Both the position numbers and the translations under genes were made by a program. Source: Eubacterium limosum (GTDB lineage Bacteria; Bacillota; Clostridia; Eubacteriales; Eubacteriaceae). Taken from it: 64,000 bases of DNA. The stretch covers positions 3,755,157 to 3,819,156 of the forward strand of contig NZ_CP019962.1 of the NCBI RefSeq assembly GCF_000807675.2. Direction: 5' to 3'. Under the pieces are notes generated by a model. That model was not told where the DNA came from. It worked only from the letters and a program-made list of their open reading frames with translations, and made no database searches. Shown piece by piece: positions 1 through 8,148 of the stretch (position 1 is its first letter; every line of letters begins with the position of its first letter).

Positions 1-939
1 ACAAAATTGTTCTGGATTAAAATATAAATAAATTATCCGGCCCGGAGAAGTGTCAAAGCGGTAGCCGGTATCCGTAAAATCAAATTCTGCCATTGCCCTT
101 TCAATCTTTTCCTCTACCGTACGGTTTTCCTGCTCATAGTCAAAGGGGCCGTGCTCAAAAACAAGATACTCGGCCTCAGGGACATCCATCATGAGCATTT
201 GCGGCGGAACCTCGCCTTGATAGTCAATAGGAAGCCGTACACCATAGCACTCCGTGCGGGGAAAACCCCAATCACAGAGTCTTCCTTCCGGGTCATTGAT
301 GTACGCCATAATCTGGCCGCTGCCGCTGTTGGTCTCGCTCCCGCCGACATCATCCAACTTCCCCTTGATACTGTCGAGCAGACCGCAGATTGTTTCGCAG
401 TCCTGTCCTGGAATGAGGCTTTGTTTTTGCCAGAAATCCCAATAGCCGTTGCTCTCATAGTTTTTAATGTGCAGAAATTTATGCGCGGGGATGGTTACAA
501 AATAGATTTTAATATCTTCTGTGGATTTTATCATGCCAATCTCTCCAAATCCTAAAAAGTAGCGGTCAAAGGGGTTTATTTTTGTACGGAGAATGACGGG
601 CCTGGGATTTTTCCGGTATTCGCTTGGCGTTACACCATAGGTTTTCTTAAAAGCCCTGGTAAAAGCCTCATGGGACGAAAAGCCATAATCGAAAGCAATA
701 TCCAAAAGGCTTTTTTCGCTGTCCCGAACCTCCTTAAGCGCAAAAGCCAGCTTTCTGTGCCTCAGATAATCCCTAAAGGACATACCGGATATTTCTTTAA
801 ATTTCCTTGTTGTATAAAACTCAGAATAGCCCAGATGTTGGGAAAGAAACCGCAGTGTCAGGGCTTCATCATTATAATTTTTAATGCATTTGTCAATTTC
901 ATCAACAATGGTCTGAATCTGCTTTCGCCATTCATACAT
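1..939 (-). CDS. AraC-family transcriptional regulator with effector-binding domain (3' end cut by window)
   Basis: This frame is open from an ATG at 939 to the left edge, so the C-terminus is missing; 313 codons are visible. Residues about 8-105 form an AraC/XylS double helix-turn-helix (FLSQHLGYSEFYTTRKFKE, then DIAFDYGFSSHEAFTRAFKK and the family's GVTPSEYR). After a linker, residues about 125-313 resemble the GyrI-like/AraC effector-binding fold. By family knowledge such proteins bind a small ligand and activate stress or efflux genes; the ligand is unknown. The start follows GAGGTGG at a good distance. The upstream minus-strand DNA has a TATAAT near 975 and a GTACGTAC palindrome, but no clear -35. 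The next leftward gene is outside the window, so the target cannot be guessed. Confidence 0.85.
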   Translation of the reverse strand, partial: MYEWRKQIQTIVDEIDKCIKNYNDEALTLRFLSQHLGYSEFYTTRKFKEISGMSFRDYLRHRKLAFALKEVRDSEKSLLDIAFDYGFSSHEAFTRAFKKTYGVTPSEYRKNPRPVILRTKINPFDRYFLGFGEIGMIKSTEDIKIYFVTIPAHKFLHIKNYESNGYWDFWQKQSLIPGQDCETICGLLDSIKGKLDDVGGSETNSGSGQIMAYINDPEGRLCDWGFPRTECYGVRLPIDYQGEVPPQMLMMDVPEAEYLVFEHGPFDYEQENRTVEEKIERAMAEFDFTDTGYRFDTSPGRIIYLYFNPEQFC

Positions 940-1037
940 GTATCTGTCCACCTCGTTTCATCCGCTCTTTCTCTATTATAAAGAAATTGTACGTACGCCG
1001 CTTGATTTTACTTGCGGTCATTTTCCGACTCTGGTTT

Positions 1038-1727
1038 TCAGTGCTTTAGAAGCGCTGGAAGCTCCTCAAGGGTGTGTATTTCATAATCAGCGTGAATATC
1101 AAGAAGATTCTTCTCCCTGTCAGGGTTATACCAGCAGGTATCAATGCCGGCGTTTATACCGCCCTGGATGTCAGATGTTAAAGAGTCACCGACCACCAGC
1201 GCCTCGCCGGGATCATAGTCTGGAATACGGGCCGCGATATAGTCGAAAAAGTCCTTCTGGGGTTTTTGAGCGCCAGCGTCCTCAGAGACAAAGATGTCCG
1301 CCATGAGCCTGTCAAGCCCTGTAGCCGAAAGACGGCTGTACTGGGTGCTCGAGACGCCGTTGGTGACAATATAAAGCCTGAAATCCTTTTTTAAAGCCCT
1401 GCAGAGGTCATAGGCGCCGTCGATGAGAAAAGCGCCCCGTCCCAGGGCTGGCTGATAATCCGCCTCAAAAGCCATTCCGTCAATATCCAGTCCAAGCTCC
1501 AGAAACAAAAGCTGGAAACGGCTGGTGACCAGTGTGTCTTTGTCGATCAGGCCGTGCTCAAAATCCTTCCAGAGGCCGTGGTTAATGTCTGCGTAAAGAT
1601 CCAGAATCTCCCTTGTCGGGTGAATGCCGTATTTTCTGAAGGTCTGGTCCAGGGCCTGGGCCTCGGTCTTTTTAAAATCCATCAGAGTGCCGTCAGCGTC
1701 AAAGAGAAGCGTCGTGTATTTTTTCAT
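1038..1727 (-). CDS. yjjG: YjjG-family noncanonical pyrimidine nucleotidase (HAD hydrolase)
   Basis: A 229-residue haloacid-dehalogenase-type phosphatase. Motif I, LLFDADGTLMDF, carries the nucleophile and acid/base Asp at residues about 10 and 12. Motif II lies in IVTNGVSST, the conserved Lys in AQKPQKDFFDY, and motif IV in ALVVGDSLTSDIQGG. The cap is inserted after motif I. YjjG enzymes hydrolyse 5'-nucleotides of noncanonical pyrimidines and clean the nucleotide pool; the motif set, the length and the family's DADGTLxDF start fit this subfamily. The start lies 2 bases after the stop of the upstream DUF1648 gene, so translation is probably coupled. Other HAD nucleotidases cannot be fully excluded. 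Confidence 0.85.
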   Translation of the reverse strand: MKKYTTLLFDADGTLMDFKKTEAQALDQTFRKYGIHPTREILDLYADINHGLWKDFEHGLIDKDTLVTSRFQLLFLELGLDIDGMAFEADYQPALGRGAFLIDGAYDLCRALKKDFRLYIVTNGVSSTQYSRLSATGLDRLMADIFVSEDAGAQKPQKDFFDYIAARIPDYDPGEALVVGDSLTSDIQGGINAGIDTCWYNPDREKNLLDIHADYEIHTLEELPALLKH

Positions 1728-1729
1728 GT

Positions 1730-2266
1730 TCAGCGTGAATGTCCTTTCATAATCTGCCGCAGACGAAAATAATAAAAGAGGATCGCCCCGGCAAATAAAA
1801 CTGCAAAGCCAATGATAATATAGAGTGTCACTCTGTGCTGTACCAGAACGCTGTCCGAATAAATCATGGACAGAAAGATCGTGTTAAACAGATTGACAAA
1901 AAGCAGATCCGAAATGAGGATAATGGTGCGTGTCAGCAGGCGTATATGCTCCAGGGCGGATTGATTATAAATGTTCAGATCATCCTGTATATGCTTTGTG
2001 GCATTTATATTGGTCACCGCTGCCGGAAAAAAGCTGATAATGGTGATGATCACAAACAGGATGCTCTCAATCATGATCATGGGAACCAGCGTAAAGGCTT
2101 TTTTGCTGTAGCGGATCACCTCGCCCCCGGCATTGAATTTTGAGACCAGCCGTTCCGGGATCTGGTCCCAGCACAGAACCAGATAAATGATGAAACCGAA
2201 AAAGCTGATCAGCGTAAGTGCCAGCAGAATTTTCTGGCTGGCAGTCCAGCGAACCTTATCGTCCAT
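1730..2266 (-). CDS. DUF1648-domain membrane protein
   Basis: A 178-residue integral membrane protein. Four hydrophobic segments are visible, at about residues 13-30, 55-78, 110-135 and 147-170. Segment one is followed by the DUF1648 signature, in which Pro and a GGEVIRYSKKAF-like turn precede the second helix. DUF1648 proteins include SdpI-type immunity and signalling proteins, but many members have no known role, and none is claimed here. The start follows GGAGTGG. The gene lies 4 bases from the metallo-hydrolase upstream and 2 bases from yjjG downstream, so the three are probably cotranscribed. Confidence 0.75.
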   Translation of the reverse strand: MDDKVRWTASQKILLALTLISFFGFIIYLVLCWDQIPERLVSKFNAGGEVIRYSKKAFTLVPMIMIESILFVIITIISFFPAAVTNINATKHIQDDLNIYNQSALEHIRLLTRTIILISDLLFVNLFNTIFLSMIYSDSVLVQHRVTLYIIIGFAVLFAGAILFYYFRLRQIMKGHSR

Positions 2267-2270
2267 AACT

Positions 2271-3083
2271 TCACCACTCCAGCGTCAGACCGACGCCAAC
2301 TTCCCGCTTAAGAGGAACTTCCTGATGGATGGCCGCTCTCACCCGGAAGGAGGTGCAGTGGCAGGGGAGCAGGCTTTTGATATGGTTGTCTTTAAAATAC
2401 TGGATCGTCTGGTCAACCTGTTCTCCCAGCTTAAATAAATGAAAGCCGCCGATGATACCGAGCACCCGGCTGTCGCCTGTAACCCTTTTGGCGTGCTCCA
2501 CAATATTACAGATCCCGGAGTGGGAGCAGCCCGTCACAATGTATATCCCCTCAGGCGTGGTATAGACCAACGCGGAATCATCGAACAGAAAATCGGATTC
2601 GCCTTCACTGTTTTCTGCCGTGGTCGTCCCAATGGCCTTTCGCGGCTCAAAGTCTGTAAGCTGCGGAATTTCGCCTAAAAAAGTAAAATTTGGGCTGACC
2701 TTGTAAGGTGCCTTCGTCAAAATCAGCTGGCTGTTTTCAAGCAGTGTCATTTCCGACAGGGTCATCCCGATGTTTTCGCCGTCAAACTGTTTTTCAGACA
2801 GGGCCTCTGGGTGGGCGATGATTTTAAGCCCCGGGTTGTCAAAGTGTTCAAAATAGGCGGGAAGCCCTCCGGTATGGTCGTTATGGCCGTGGGAGAGGAC
2901 GATGGTATCAATATCGGATAAATCAATACCGAGACGCCTGGCGTTTTCGATGTAAATATCTGAATAACCTGTATCCAGAAGAAAGCGTGAGTCCTCATCC
3001 TCAATATAGTAGCACAGGCCTGGCTCTCCCAGGTAATAGTGGTCAATGCTGGTATGATTATCAACAAGTACAGTCAATTTCAT
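2271..3083 (-). CDS. Metallo-beta-lactamase-fold hydrolase
   Basis: A 270-residue protein of the metallo-beta-lactamase superfamily. The metal-binding signature SHGHNDHTGG is at residues about 64-73. A second metal His is in VTGCSHSGICNIVEHA, and the C-terminal CHCTSF supplies another. The order Asp-Thr-Gly (FLLDTGYS), HxHxDH, GCSHSG and PCHCT resembles the branch that includes the dihydropterin-ribofuranosylaminobenzene 5'-phosphate synthase-like proteins, which are often annotated only as MBL-fold. The substrate is unknown. The start follows AAAGGAG. This is probably the first gene of a short leftward operon with the DUF1648 gene and yjjG. Confidence 0.85.
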   Translation of the reverse strand: MKLTVLVDNHTSIDHYYLGEPGLCYYIEDEDSRFLLDTGYSDIYIENARRLGIDLSDIDTIVLSHGHNDHTGGLPAYFEHFDNPGLKIIAHPEALSEKQFDGENIGMTLSEMTLLENSQLILTKAPYKVSPNFTFLGEIPQLTDFEPRKAIGTTTAENSEGESDFLFDDSALVYTTPEGIYIVTGCSHSGICNIVEHAKRVTGDSRVLGIIGGFHLFKLGEQVDQTIQYFKDNHIKSLLPCHCTSFRVRAAIHQEVPLKREVGVGLTLEW

Positions 3084-3129
3084 ATAAAAGACTCCTTTCA
3101 GGATTCATTTAATCTTATTATAAAGAAAA

Positions 3130-3149
3130 GGCATTGACTTAGCAATGCC
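3130..3149 (-). terminator. Terminator after the leftward 3176-5869 gene group
   Basis: Seven-base arms GGCATTG/CAATGCC around a 6-base loop. Read on the minus strand, TTTTCTTT follows. It separates the hydrophobic-protein gene at 3176 from the metallo-hydrolase. Confidence 0.6.
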
Positions 3150-3175
3150 CTTAACTTAAAATACAGGAAATGAGG

Positions 3176-3862
3176 TTAAAAGATGTCATCCTCGGTATGG
3201 CGCGAAAAAAAATCGTTGCTGCTGTCAAAGATATCCACCTGTTTCGCAGAACTCACGCGGCTGGCGGCTGTACGAGGTCTGCGGTAATCATCTCTTCTGG
3301 TTTGTCTGGGAGAACGGGCGCCCGGCATCGATGTGCTGCGGGAAGCAGCAGATCGGCCATAGCCGCGTGTTTCTCTGGCAGAATACACCAGCAGCACCAG
3401 CGCAATAATCCCCATGACCATACTGACTGTAACGGCAAGGCCCAGAAAATAATTGGTGAACTCACCGATGGCAATACTGCCAAAGCCTTTCCCATAATTA
3501 AAGAGAAACGGCGAATTTACCGCCACAAAAGCTGGTGTGGCACTCGAAAAATCTAAAGCGGCGGCTTTAAAAAAGGCTGGCAGGTTTAAAACAACGGCCA
3601 GCAGCACAAACAGACAGGCAATGTACAGAATCTGTCCGGGAACGGCTGAGCCGCTTGTCTTTTTCAGCGCTAAAAAAGACAGGATCAGGGTGATAACCGC
3701 AAAGGCTGCGTACAGGGCAAAACTCACAAGCGCAAAGGCCTGGAATTCTGTAAAATCAATGGACAGCGAAGTGTCAACGACCAGGGTGGAAAGGCGGATC
3801 GCAAGCGCCGCAATCCCGGTGACCAAAAGAAATACCCTGAACGTCCGATTTAGTTTATTCAT
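3176..3862 (-). CDS. Hypothetical four-helix membrane protein with basic tail
   Basis: I do not recognise the family. The 228-residue product has an N-terminal hydrophobic segment (residues about 8-28) and three more near 40-62, 75-100 and 130-160. A polar, Arg/Ser-rich cytoplasmic-looking tail follows (residues about 165-228, with RGYGRSAASRS and RRDDYRRPRTA). The layout suggests an inner-membrane protein with a disordered basic C-terminus. The start overlaps the end of the lyase gene at 3855, so it is translationally coupled to it, which argues that it is a real gene. No function is proposed. Confidence 0.7.
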   Translation of the reverse strand: MNKLNRTFRVFLLVTGIAALAIRLSTLVVDTSLSIDFTEFQAFALVSFALYAAFAVITLILSFLALKKTSGSAVPGQILYIACLFVLLAVVLNLPAFFKAAALDFSSATPAFVAVNSPFLFNYGKGFGSIAIGEFTNYFLGLAVTVSMVMGIIALVLLVYSARETRGYGRSAASRSTSMPGARSPRQTRRDDYRRPRTAASRVSSAKQVDIFDSSNDFFSRHTEDDIF

Positions 3863-4886
3863 GGCACAGCCTGTCTAAATCCTTTATAAACGAATCCACC
3901 ATGTCGTCGGTCATGGCCCAGGAGGTCACAAACCGTACGGCTGTATGCCCCTCGTCAATGGTTTCCTGATCTCTGAAGGATGTTTTTCGCCTCAGCTCAG
4001 CGATCAGCTCATTGGGAAGAATCGGGAAAATCTGGTTGCTGGGAGAATCTACCAGAAAGGAAAAGCCCTTTTCCTCAAAGGCAGTCTTCAGCCGGGCTGC
4101 CAGCCCGTTGGCGTGAGCGCCAAGCTCCAGATAAAGATTATCTTTAAAAAGCTCCTCGAACTGGATACCGAGAATACGTCCCTTGGCAAAGAGGCCGCCG
4201 CGCTGCTTCAGAGTAAAATTAAAGTCCTCTGCCAATGCCGGGTTAACCAGCACTAACGCCTCGCCAAACAGAGCCCCGCATTTTGTGCCTCCGATATAAA
4301 ACGCGTCGCAGAGCTTTGGGAAATCTGTGAGCGCCAGATCATTGCCTGGTGCAGTGAGGGCAGACGCAAGGCGAGCGCCGTCCATATAAAGGTACAGGCT
4401 GTTCCTGTCGCAGGCCTGCCGTATGGCCGATAATTCGGCCTTTGTATAAATTGTACCGATCTCGGTTGAATCCGAGAGATAGACCATTTTAGGCGCAACC
4501 ATATGGTGGTCGGTATGGGCATCTACCGCGGCCTGGATGAGCTGCGGGGTCAGTTTTCCGTCCTTTGATGGCACAGCGATAATTTTATGGCCAGATGCCT
4601 CGATGGCGCCGGTCTCATGTGTACAGATATGGCCGGTTTCAGCCGCAATCACAGCCTGCCACGGCTTTAACGCGTGGGCGATAAATGTCATGTTGGTCTG
4701 GGTACCGCCAGATAAAAAATAAATATCGCAATCCGGACAGCCGATCGCCCTTTTGATTAAGGCTCGCGCGTTGTCACAATGGGGATCTTCCTCATAACCC
4801 TCGGTCTGTTCAAAATTGGTGCGGGCCAGGGCATCCATAATTCTCGGATGCCCTCCTTCACAATAGTCACTGCTGAATAGAATCAT
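3855..4886 (-). CDS. ltaE: Low-specificity threonine aldolase-type PLP enzyme
   Basis: A 343-residue fold-type I PLP enzyme of the beta-eliminating lyase/threonine aldolase family. Visible features are the N-terminal substrate loop (FSSDYCEGGHPRIM), FLSGGTQTN near residue 60, the PLP-stacking His in ETGHICTHETGA, YMDGARLASAL with the Asp that contacts the pyridine nitrogen (about residue 172), and GGTKCGAL with the Schiff-base Lys (about 203). Family members cleave L-threonine or L-allo-threonine to glycine and acetaldehyde. The ATG overlaps the stop of the PNPOx-fold gene in an ATGA-type junction. Exact amino-acid specificity cannot be read from sequence. Confidence 0.85.
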   Translation of the reverse strand: MILFSSDYCEGGHPRIMDALARTNFEQTEGYEEDPHCDNARALIKRAIGCPDCDIYFLSGGTQTNMTFIAHALKPWQAVIAAETGHICTHETGAIEASGHKIIAVPSKDGKLTPQLIQAAVDAHTDHHMVAPKMVYLSDSTEIGTIYTKAELSAIRQACDRNSLYLYMDGARLASALTAPGNDLALTDFPKLCDAFYIGGTKCGALFGEALVLVNPALAEDFNFTLKQRGGLFAKGRILGIQFEELFKDNLYLELGAHANGLAARLKTAFEEKGFSFLVDSPSNQIFPILPNELIAELRRKTSFRDQETIDEGHTAVRFVTSWAMTDDMVDSFIKDLDRLCHE

Positions 4887-5365
4887 ACGCGCTCCTTTCG
4901 GTTGGCCTTGCCAGTAAATTCATGGACTGTCAGTTTTAAAACGGTGGTGTGGTTCAGCACCTTCTCATCAAAATCCCAGTCGTCTCGACCGCTGTAGTGG
5001 CGCATCAAATGACTGAGAGCAGCCTTTTTGGCCTCAGGCTCAGCCAGCCTTTCCAAAAGCCCCCATCCCACAATACTCATAAACTGAGTGGAATAATGGC
5101 AGGCTTTCGGCCCGGTCACCAGCTTTTGTCCACAGTCCAGTTCAAATCCGGCGCGGTTATCAGCTGTCATGAGCTCAAGCTTGCGTCCCTCATCCGCGCA
5201 GTGAAAATAGAGGATTAAGCGATTGTCCTCCAGGGTATAACCATAACTGAGCGGAACGATATAGGGCGCACTGCCAGTATTCAATGCCAGACGGCAGGTA
5301 TCCGCTGTCTCAAGAGTCTGGCGCATGAGCTGTTCGTCTTTAATCTCTCGGTTTGCTTTACGCAT
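4883..5365 (-). CDS. PNPOx-fold flavin-binding protein (NimA-like)
   Basis: A 160-residue split-barrel protein of the pyridoxamine-phosphate-oxidase-like superfamily. It starts with a basic helix (MRKANREIKDEQLM), then has LALNTGSAPYIVPLSYGYTLEDNRLILYFHCADEGRKLELM, the hallmark of the NimA-related branch: a Pro-Leu-Ser/Tyr strand and an HxAxEGxK flavin-phosphate loop. Relatives bind FMN or F420 and reduce or bind small molecules; nitroimidazole resistance is known for only a few. It is translationally coupled to the threonine-aldolase-type gene. The substrate is unknown. Confidence 0.8.
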   Translation of the reverse strand: MRKANREIKDEQLMRQTLETADTCRLALNTGSAPYIVPLSYGYTLEDNRLILYFHCADEGRKLELMTADNRAGFELDCGQKLVTGPKACHYSTQFMSIVGWGLLERLAEPEAKKAALSHLMRHYSGRDDWDFDEKVLNHTTVLKLTVHEFTGKANRKERV

Positions 5366-5383
5366 TTTGTATTCACCTTTCCT

Positions 5384-5869
5384 TTACAGATTCAGCAATG
5401 CAATGCTGTTGCCATTGCTTTCGATACATTTAACGAGATCCTCATAGCTGAGGACAACCGTAGCCGTATTGTCACAGGGATGCACGCCAAGGTTCGGGCA
5501 GCCCACCAGATCCTTATCGAGAAGAACCTCCACATTGGCTTCAGGGTTTCCGAACACGCCCAGTGGGGTGACAGCGCCCTTGGTCAGCTGAAGGTGCTTC
5601 ATCAGCCGCTCTTCCGAAGCAAAGCTAAGCTTTGAACAGCCCAGTTGTTCGCGGATTCCTGCCAGATCAGCCTTTTTGTCTTTGTCGAGCACCACAAGAA
5701 AATGGCGCTTTCCCTTGGCGTCACGCAGGAACAGGTTTTTAACCACATTACATTTAAAGGTAACCCCCAGATTATCCATCTCCTCGATGGTATAAACTGC
5801 GGGATGGTCTATTTTTTCATAGATGATGCCCAGGGCATCCAGCCTGCTTAAGGTTTCTTTACAATTCAT
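5384..5869 (-). CDS. proX: Prolyl-tRNA deacylase (ProX/YbaK-type editing protein)
   Basis: A 161-residue YbaK/EbsC-fold stand-alone editing domain. By family knowledge it hydrolyses mischarged tRNA-Pro (for example Ala-tRNA-Pro), backing up prolyl-tRNA synthetases that lack the insertion domain. Markers are YEKIDHPAVYTIEEM at residues 17-31, the conserved Lys in NVVKNLFLRD (about 44) and the glycine-rich GAVTPLGVFGN region, followed by GVHPCDNTATV typical of the ProX (PrdX) branch. The start follows AAGGAG. It is the first gene of the leftward group ending at 3176. Whether the symbol proX or prdX is better is a naming matter. Confidence 0.85.
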   Translation of the reverse strand: MNCKETLSRLDALGIIYEKIDHPAVYTIEEMDNLGVTFKCNVVKNLFLRDAKGKRHFLVVLDKDKKADLAGIREQLGCSKLSFASEERLMKHLQLTKGAVTPLGVFGNPEANVEVLLDKDLVGCPNLGVHPCDNTATVVLSYEDLVKCIESNGNSIALLNL

Positions 5870-5971
5870 TTGCTGGTCTCCTTATGTCATGGTATGATAT
5901 TCTTACTATACCATACTAAAGAACCGCCGTAAAGAATACAAAATTGCATTAGCGAAAGGAGTCGGGTAAAA

Positions 5972-6343
5972 ATGATGGATATTGACCAGTTTGAGGCAGC
6001 GCTGGACACCATTGCCAATACGTTGCCGCCAGCCTTTTACGAAGAGCTGAACGGCGGCATTTTGCTTCTTCCAGAAGCCAAACGCCACCCCAAAGCCAGA
6101 GGGGACGACCTCTACATCATGGGGGAGTATCATCGCGACCAGGTCATGGGGCGCTATATCGTCATTTACTACGGCTCTTTTGAGCGGGTGTATGGCTATC
6201 TGAGTGATGAGGCGTTAAAAGACCAGATGGAAAAAACACTCCGGCACGAATTTCGGCACCACATGGAATCCAGGGCTGGCATGCGTGATCTTGAAATTGT
6301 GGACCGCATGCAGATGGAGGACTATGAAAACCGGAAAAAATGA
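5972..6343 (+). CDS. Small zincin-like metallopeptidase family protein
   Basis: A 123-residue protein with a zincin motif LRHEFRHHME (HEFRHH, an HExxH variant) at residues about 90-99, preceded by a two-strand acidic domain. This matches the short, widespread zincin-like family PF06262, whose bacterial members have no well-defined substrate. The start follows GAAAGGAG by about 10 bases. The stop codon (6341-6343) overlaps the first base of a terminator hairpin, so the gene appears monocistronic. Confidence 0.8.
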   Translation: MMDIDQFEAALDTIANTLPPAFYEELNGGILLLPEAKRHPKARGDDLYIMGEYHRDQVMGRYIVIYYGSFERVYGYLSDEALKDQMEKTLRHEFRHHMESRAGMRDLEIVDRMQMEDYENRKK

Positions 6344-6375
6344 GCACGGCGCAAAAGTGTGCCGTGCTCATTTTT
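6342..6375 (+). terminator. Terminator; copy 1 of a recurring GCACGGC hairpin
   Basis: Arms GAGCACGGCGCA and TGTGCCGTGCTC (one G-U pair) around AAAG, followed by ATTTTT. Related hairpins occur at 8111, 25428 and 39938. Confidence 0.8.
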
Positions 6376-6443
6376 CAGTTGCAAGGTCTATGAAAAGGTG
6401 CTATGATGAAAAAAGAAAATCTTTTGAAAGTGAGGAATCCGAA

Positions 6444-7121
6444 GTGAAAAGGTTAACAGCAACAGCACTCATTTTGGCAGCTTGTCTTTGTTTTTCAGGC
6501 TGTGTCAATATTTACACCGATGGTGGCAAAGGAAAGGAGAAAGGGGAGACGCCAGCACCTGCCGCTACAGCCGAACCCACTGCCGACACCTCGAAAATTG
6601 ACACCGGCTCGGCCAAGGCGTATGAGGATTATGGAATCCTGCGGGCTGCCTCAGGCGGAGAAAACATCCCGAGAACACAGGACTATCAGATCAGCGCTTC
6701 CTCGACCAAGCCACCCATGGCTGGGATTTCCTATGGCGCCGAAAATCTGAAGGATAACAGCCTGGATACCGCCTGGGTAGAGGGCGCGTCCGGCTCCGGT
6801 GTGGGTGAGCGGCTTCTTATCACACCTGCCCACAGCATGGAGATGAAGGGCTTTCTCATCCGAAACGGCTACTGTAAAAATGACAAAGCCTTTGCCGAAA
6901 ACGGGCGGGTACGCCTTTTGAAGGTGCACCTGTATGACGGTTCGCCCCTCTGTACCCTCCAGCTGGAAAATGACCGCGGCGCACAGTACTTTGCACTGCC
7001 CGAGGTGGTGACCGTCCACGGCGGCGATACCCTGGGCTTTACCATTGAGGATACCTACTCGGGTCCTGAGGACGGCGAATATGATACAGCCTTGTCTGAA
7101 ATCGCACTCCTCGGCTTTTAA
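6444..7121 (+). CDS. Lipoprotein with discoidin-like (NADase-type glycan-binding) domain
   Basis: The longer frame opens at 6285, but that start would lie inside the zincin gene. The GTG at 6444, with GTGAGG upstream, begins a proper lipoprotein signal: VKR, a hydrophobic stretch, then lipobox FSGC (Cys about 20). An Ala/Pro/Thr-rich linker follows. Residues about 75-225 resemble the NADase-type glycan-binding domain (ASSTKPPMAGISYGAENLKDNSLDTAWVEG, then a beta-sandwich ending in ALSEIALLGF). It is probably exported and lipid-anchored, and may bind carbohydrate on the cell surface. The ligand is unknown. Confidence 0.75.
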   Translation: MKRLTATALILAACLCFSGCVNIYTDGGKGKEKGETPAPAATAEPTADTSKIDTGSAKAYEDYGILRAASGGENIPRTQDYQISASSTKPPMAGISYGAENLKDNSLDTAWVEGASGSGVGERLLITPAHSMEMKGFLIRNGYCKNDKAFAENGRVRLLKVHLYDGSPLCTLQLENDRGAQYFALPEVVTVHGGDTLGFTIEDTYSGPEDGEYDTALSEIALLGF

Positions 7122-7193
7122 TGACATGACAATCGCGACAGCTTCACTAAACTTGATGCTCTTTCTTATCTGGATAAAAGGAGGTTACCTGTC

Positions 7194-8078
7194 ATGTATG
7201 AATTAATTCAGGTTTCAGAAAACAGTTATTACATTCAAAGTCCTGCAAAAATAGGGCTGGTAAGGCTGAATGACACAGAAGTCTGTCTGATTGACAGTGG
7301 AAACGAAAAAGACGCCGGACGCAAGGTCCGCCAGATATTAGAAGCAAATGCATGGCATTTGACCGCTATTTATAATACGCATTCGAACGCCGACCATATA
7401 GGCGGCAATAAATATTTACAGGGACAGACAGGCTGTAAAATCTATGCGCCGGGAATTGAATGTGACTTTACACGACACCCCATTTTAGAACCTTCTTTTT
7501 TGTACGGCGGGTATCCATGTAAAGACTTGAGGCATAAATTTCTGATGGCACAGGCAAGCAATTCGGAGTATCTTACCAAAGAGGTACTGCCCAATAAATT
7601 CGAAATCATTCCGCTGCCAGGTCATTTTTTTGATATGGTCGGTTTCCGCACGCCGGATAATGTCGTCTATCTGGCGGACTGTCTCTCCAGCCGTGAAACG
7701 CTGGACAAATATCAAATCGGATTTATTTATGATGTCGGCGCCTATCTTACTACCTTGGAGAAGGTCAAAAAACTAAAGGCCAGAATTTTTGTGCCAGCCC
7801 ACGCAGAAGCCACTGAGGACATTGCGCCGCTGGCCCAGTACAATATCGACAAGGTGAAAGAAATTGCCGAAAATATTGCGGCGCGATGCGTCGAGCCTTT
7901 ATGCTTTGAAACGCTTTTGCAAAAGCTGTTTACCGATTATAACCTGACGATGAATTTTGAACAGTATGTTCTTATTGGCAGTACCGTTCGTTCTTATCTC
8001 TCATGGTTGAGAGACTCCAATGAGATTAGCGCTTTTTTTGAAAACAACCAATTGCTGTGGAGAAGGACGGCTCAATAA
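7194..8078 (+). CDS. MBL-fold metallo-hydrolase
   Basis: A 294-residue metallo-beta-lactamase-fold protein. The Zn signature THSNADHIGGNKYL is at about residues 63-76, LPGHFFDMVGFRTPDNVVYLADCLSSRETL gives the second His and bridging Asp (about 142-170), and VPAHAEATEDIAPL gives the third His. The C-terminal 70 residues are helical, resembling the winged-helix tail of glyoxalase II-like MBL proteins. In the first metal motif the usual HxHxDH is HSNADH, with Asn in place of the second His. This is odd and may lower or change metal binding. The start follows AAAGGAGG. Substrate unknown. Confidence 0.8.
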   Translation: MYELIQVSENSYYIQSPAKIGLVRLNDTEVCLIDSGNEKDAGRKVRQILEANAWHLTAIYNTHSNADHIGGNKYLQGQTGCKIYAPGIECDFTRHPILEPSFLYGGYPCKDLRHKFLMAQASNSEYLTKEVLPNKFEIIPLPGHFFDMVGFRTPDNVVYLADCLSSRETLDKYQIGFIYDVGAYLTTLEKVKKLKARIFVPAHAEATEDIAPLAQYNIDKVKEIAENIAARCVEPLCFETLLQKLFTDYNLTMNFEQYVLIGSTVRSYLSWLRDSNEISAFFENNQLLWRRTAQ

Positions 8079-8110
8079 ACAGACAATCCCATTAAATTTG
8101 TCTGCACTCT

Positions 8111-8145
8111 GAGCACGGCACATTTTTGCGCCGTGCTCATTTTAC
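8111..8145. terminator. Bidirectional-looking terminator; copy 2 of the GCACGGC hairpin
   Basis: Arms 8111-8122 and 8127-8138 with a TTTT loop. In minus-strand orientation it reads nearly the same as copy 1. A T-rich stretch follows on the plus strand, so it can end the 7194 gene; it also lies just after the MerR gene end. Confidence 0.7.
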
Positions 8146-8148
8146 ATT

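Noticed and set aside
6285-6443. Upstream start for the lipoprotein at 6444
   Set aside because: It would place coding sequence over the zincin gene and its terminator, and spoil the signal peptide.
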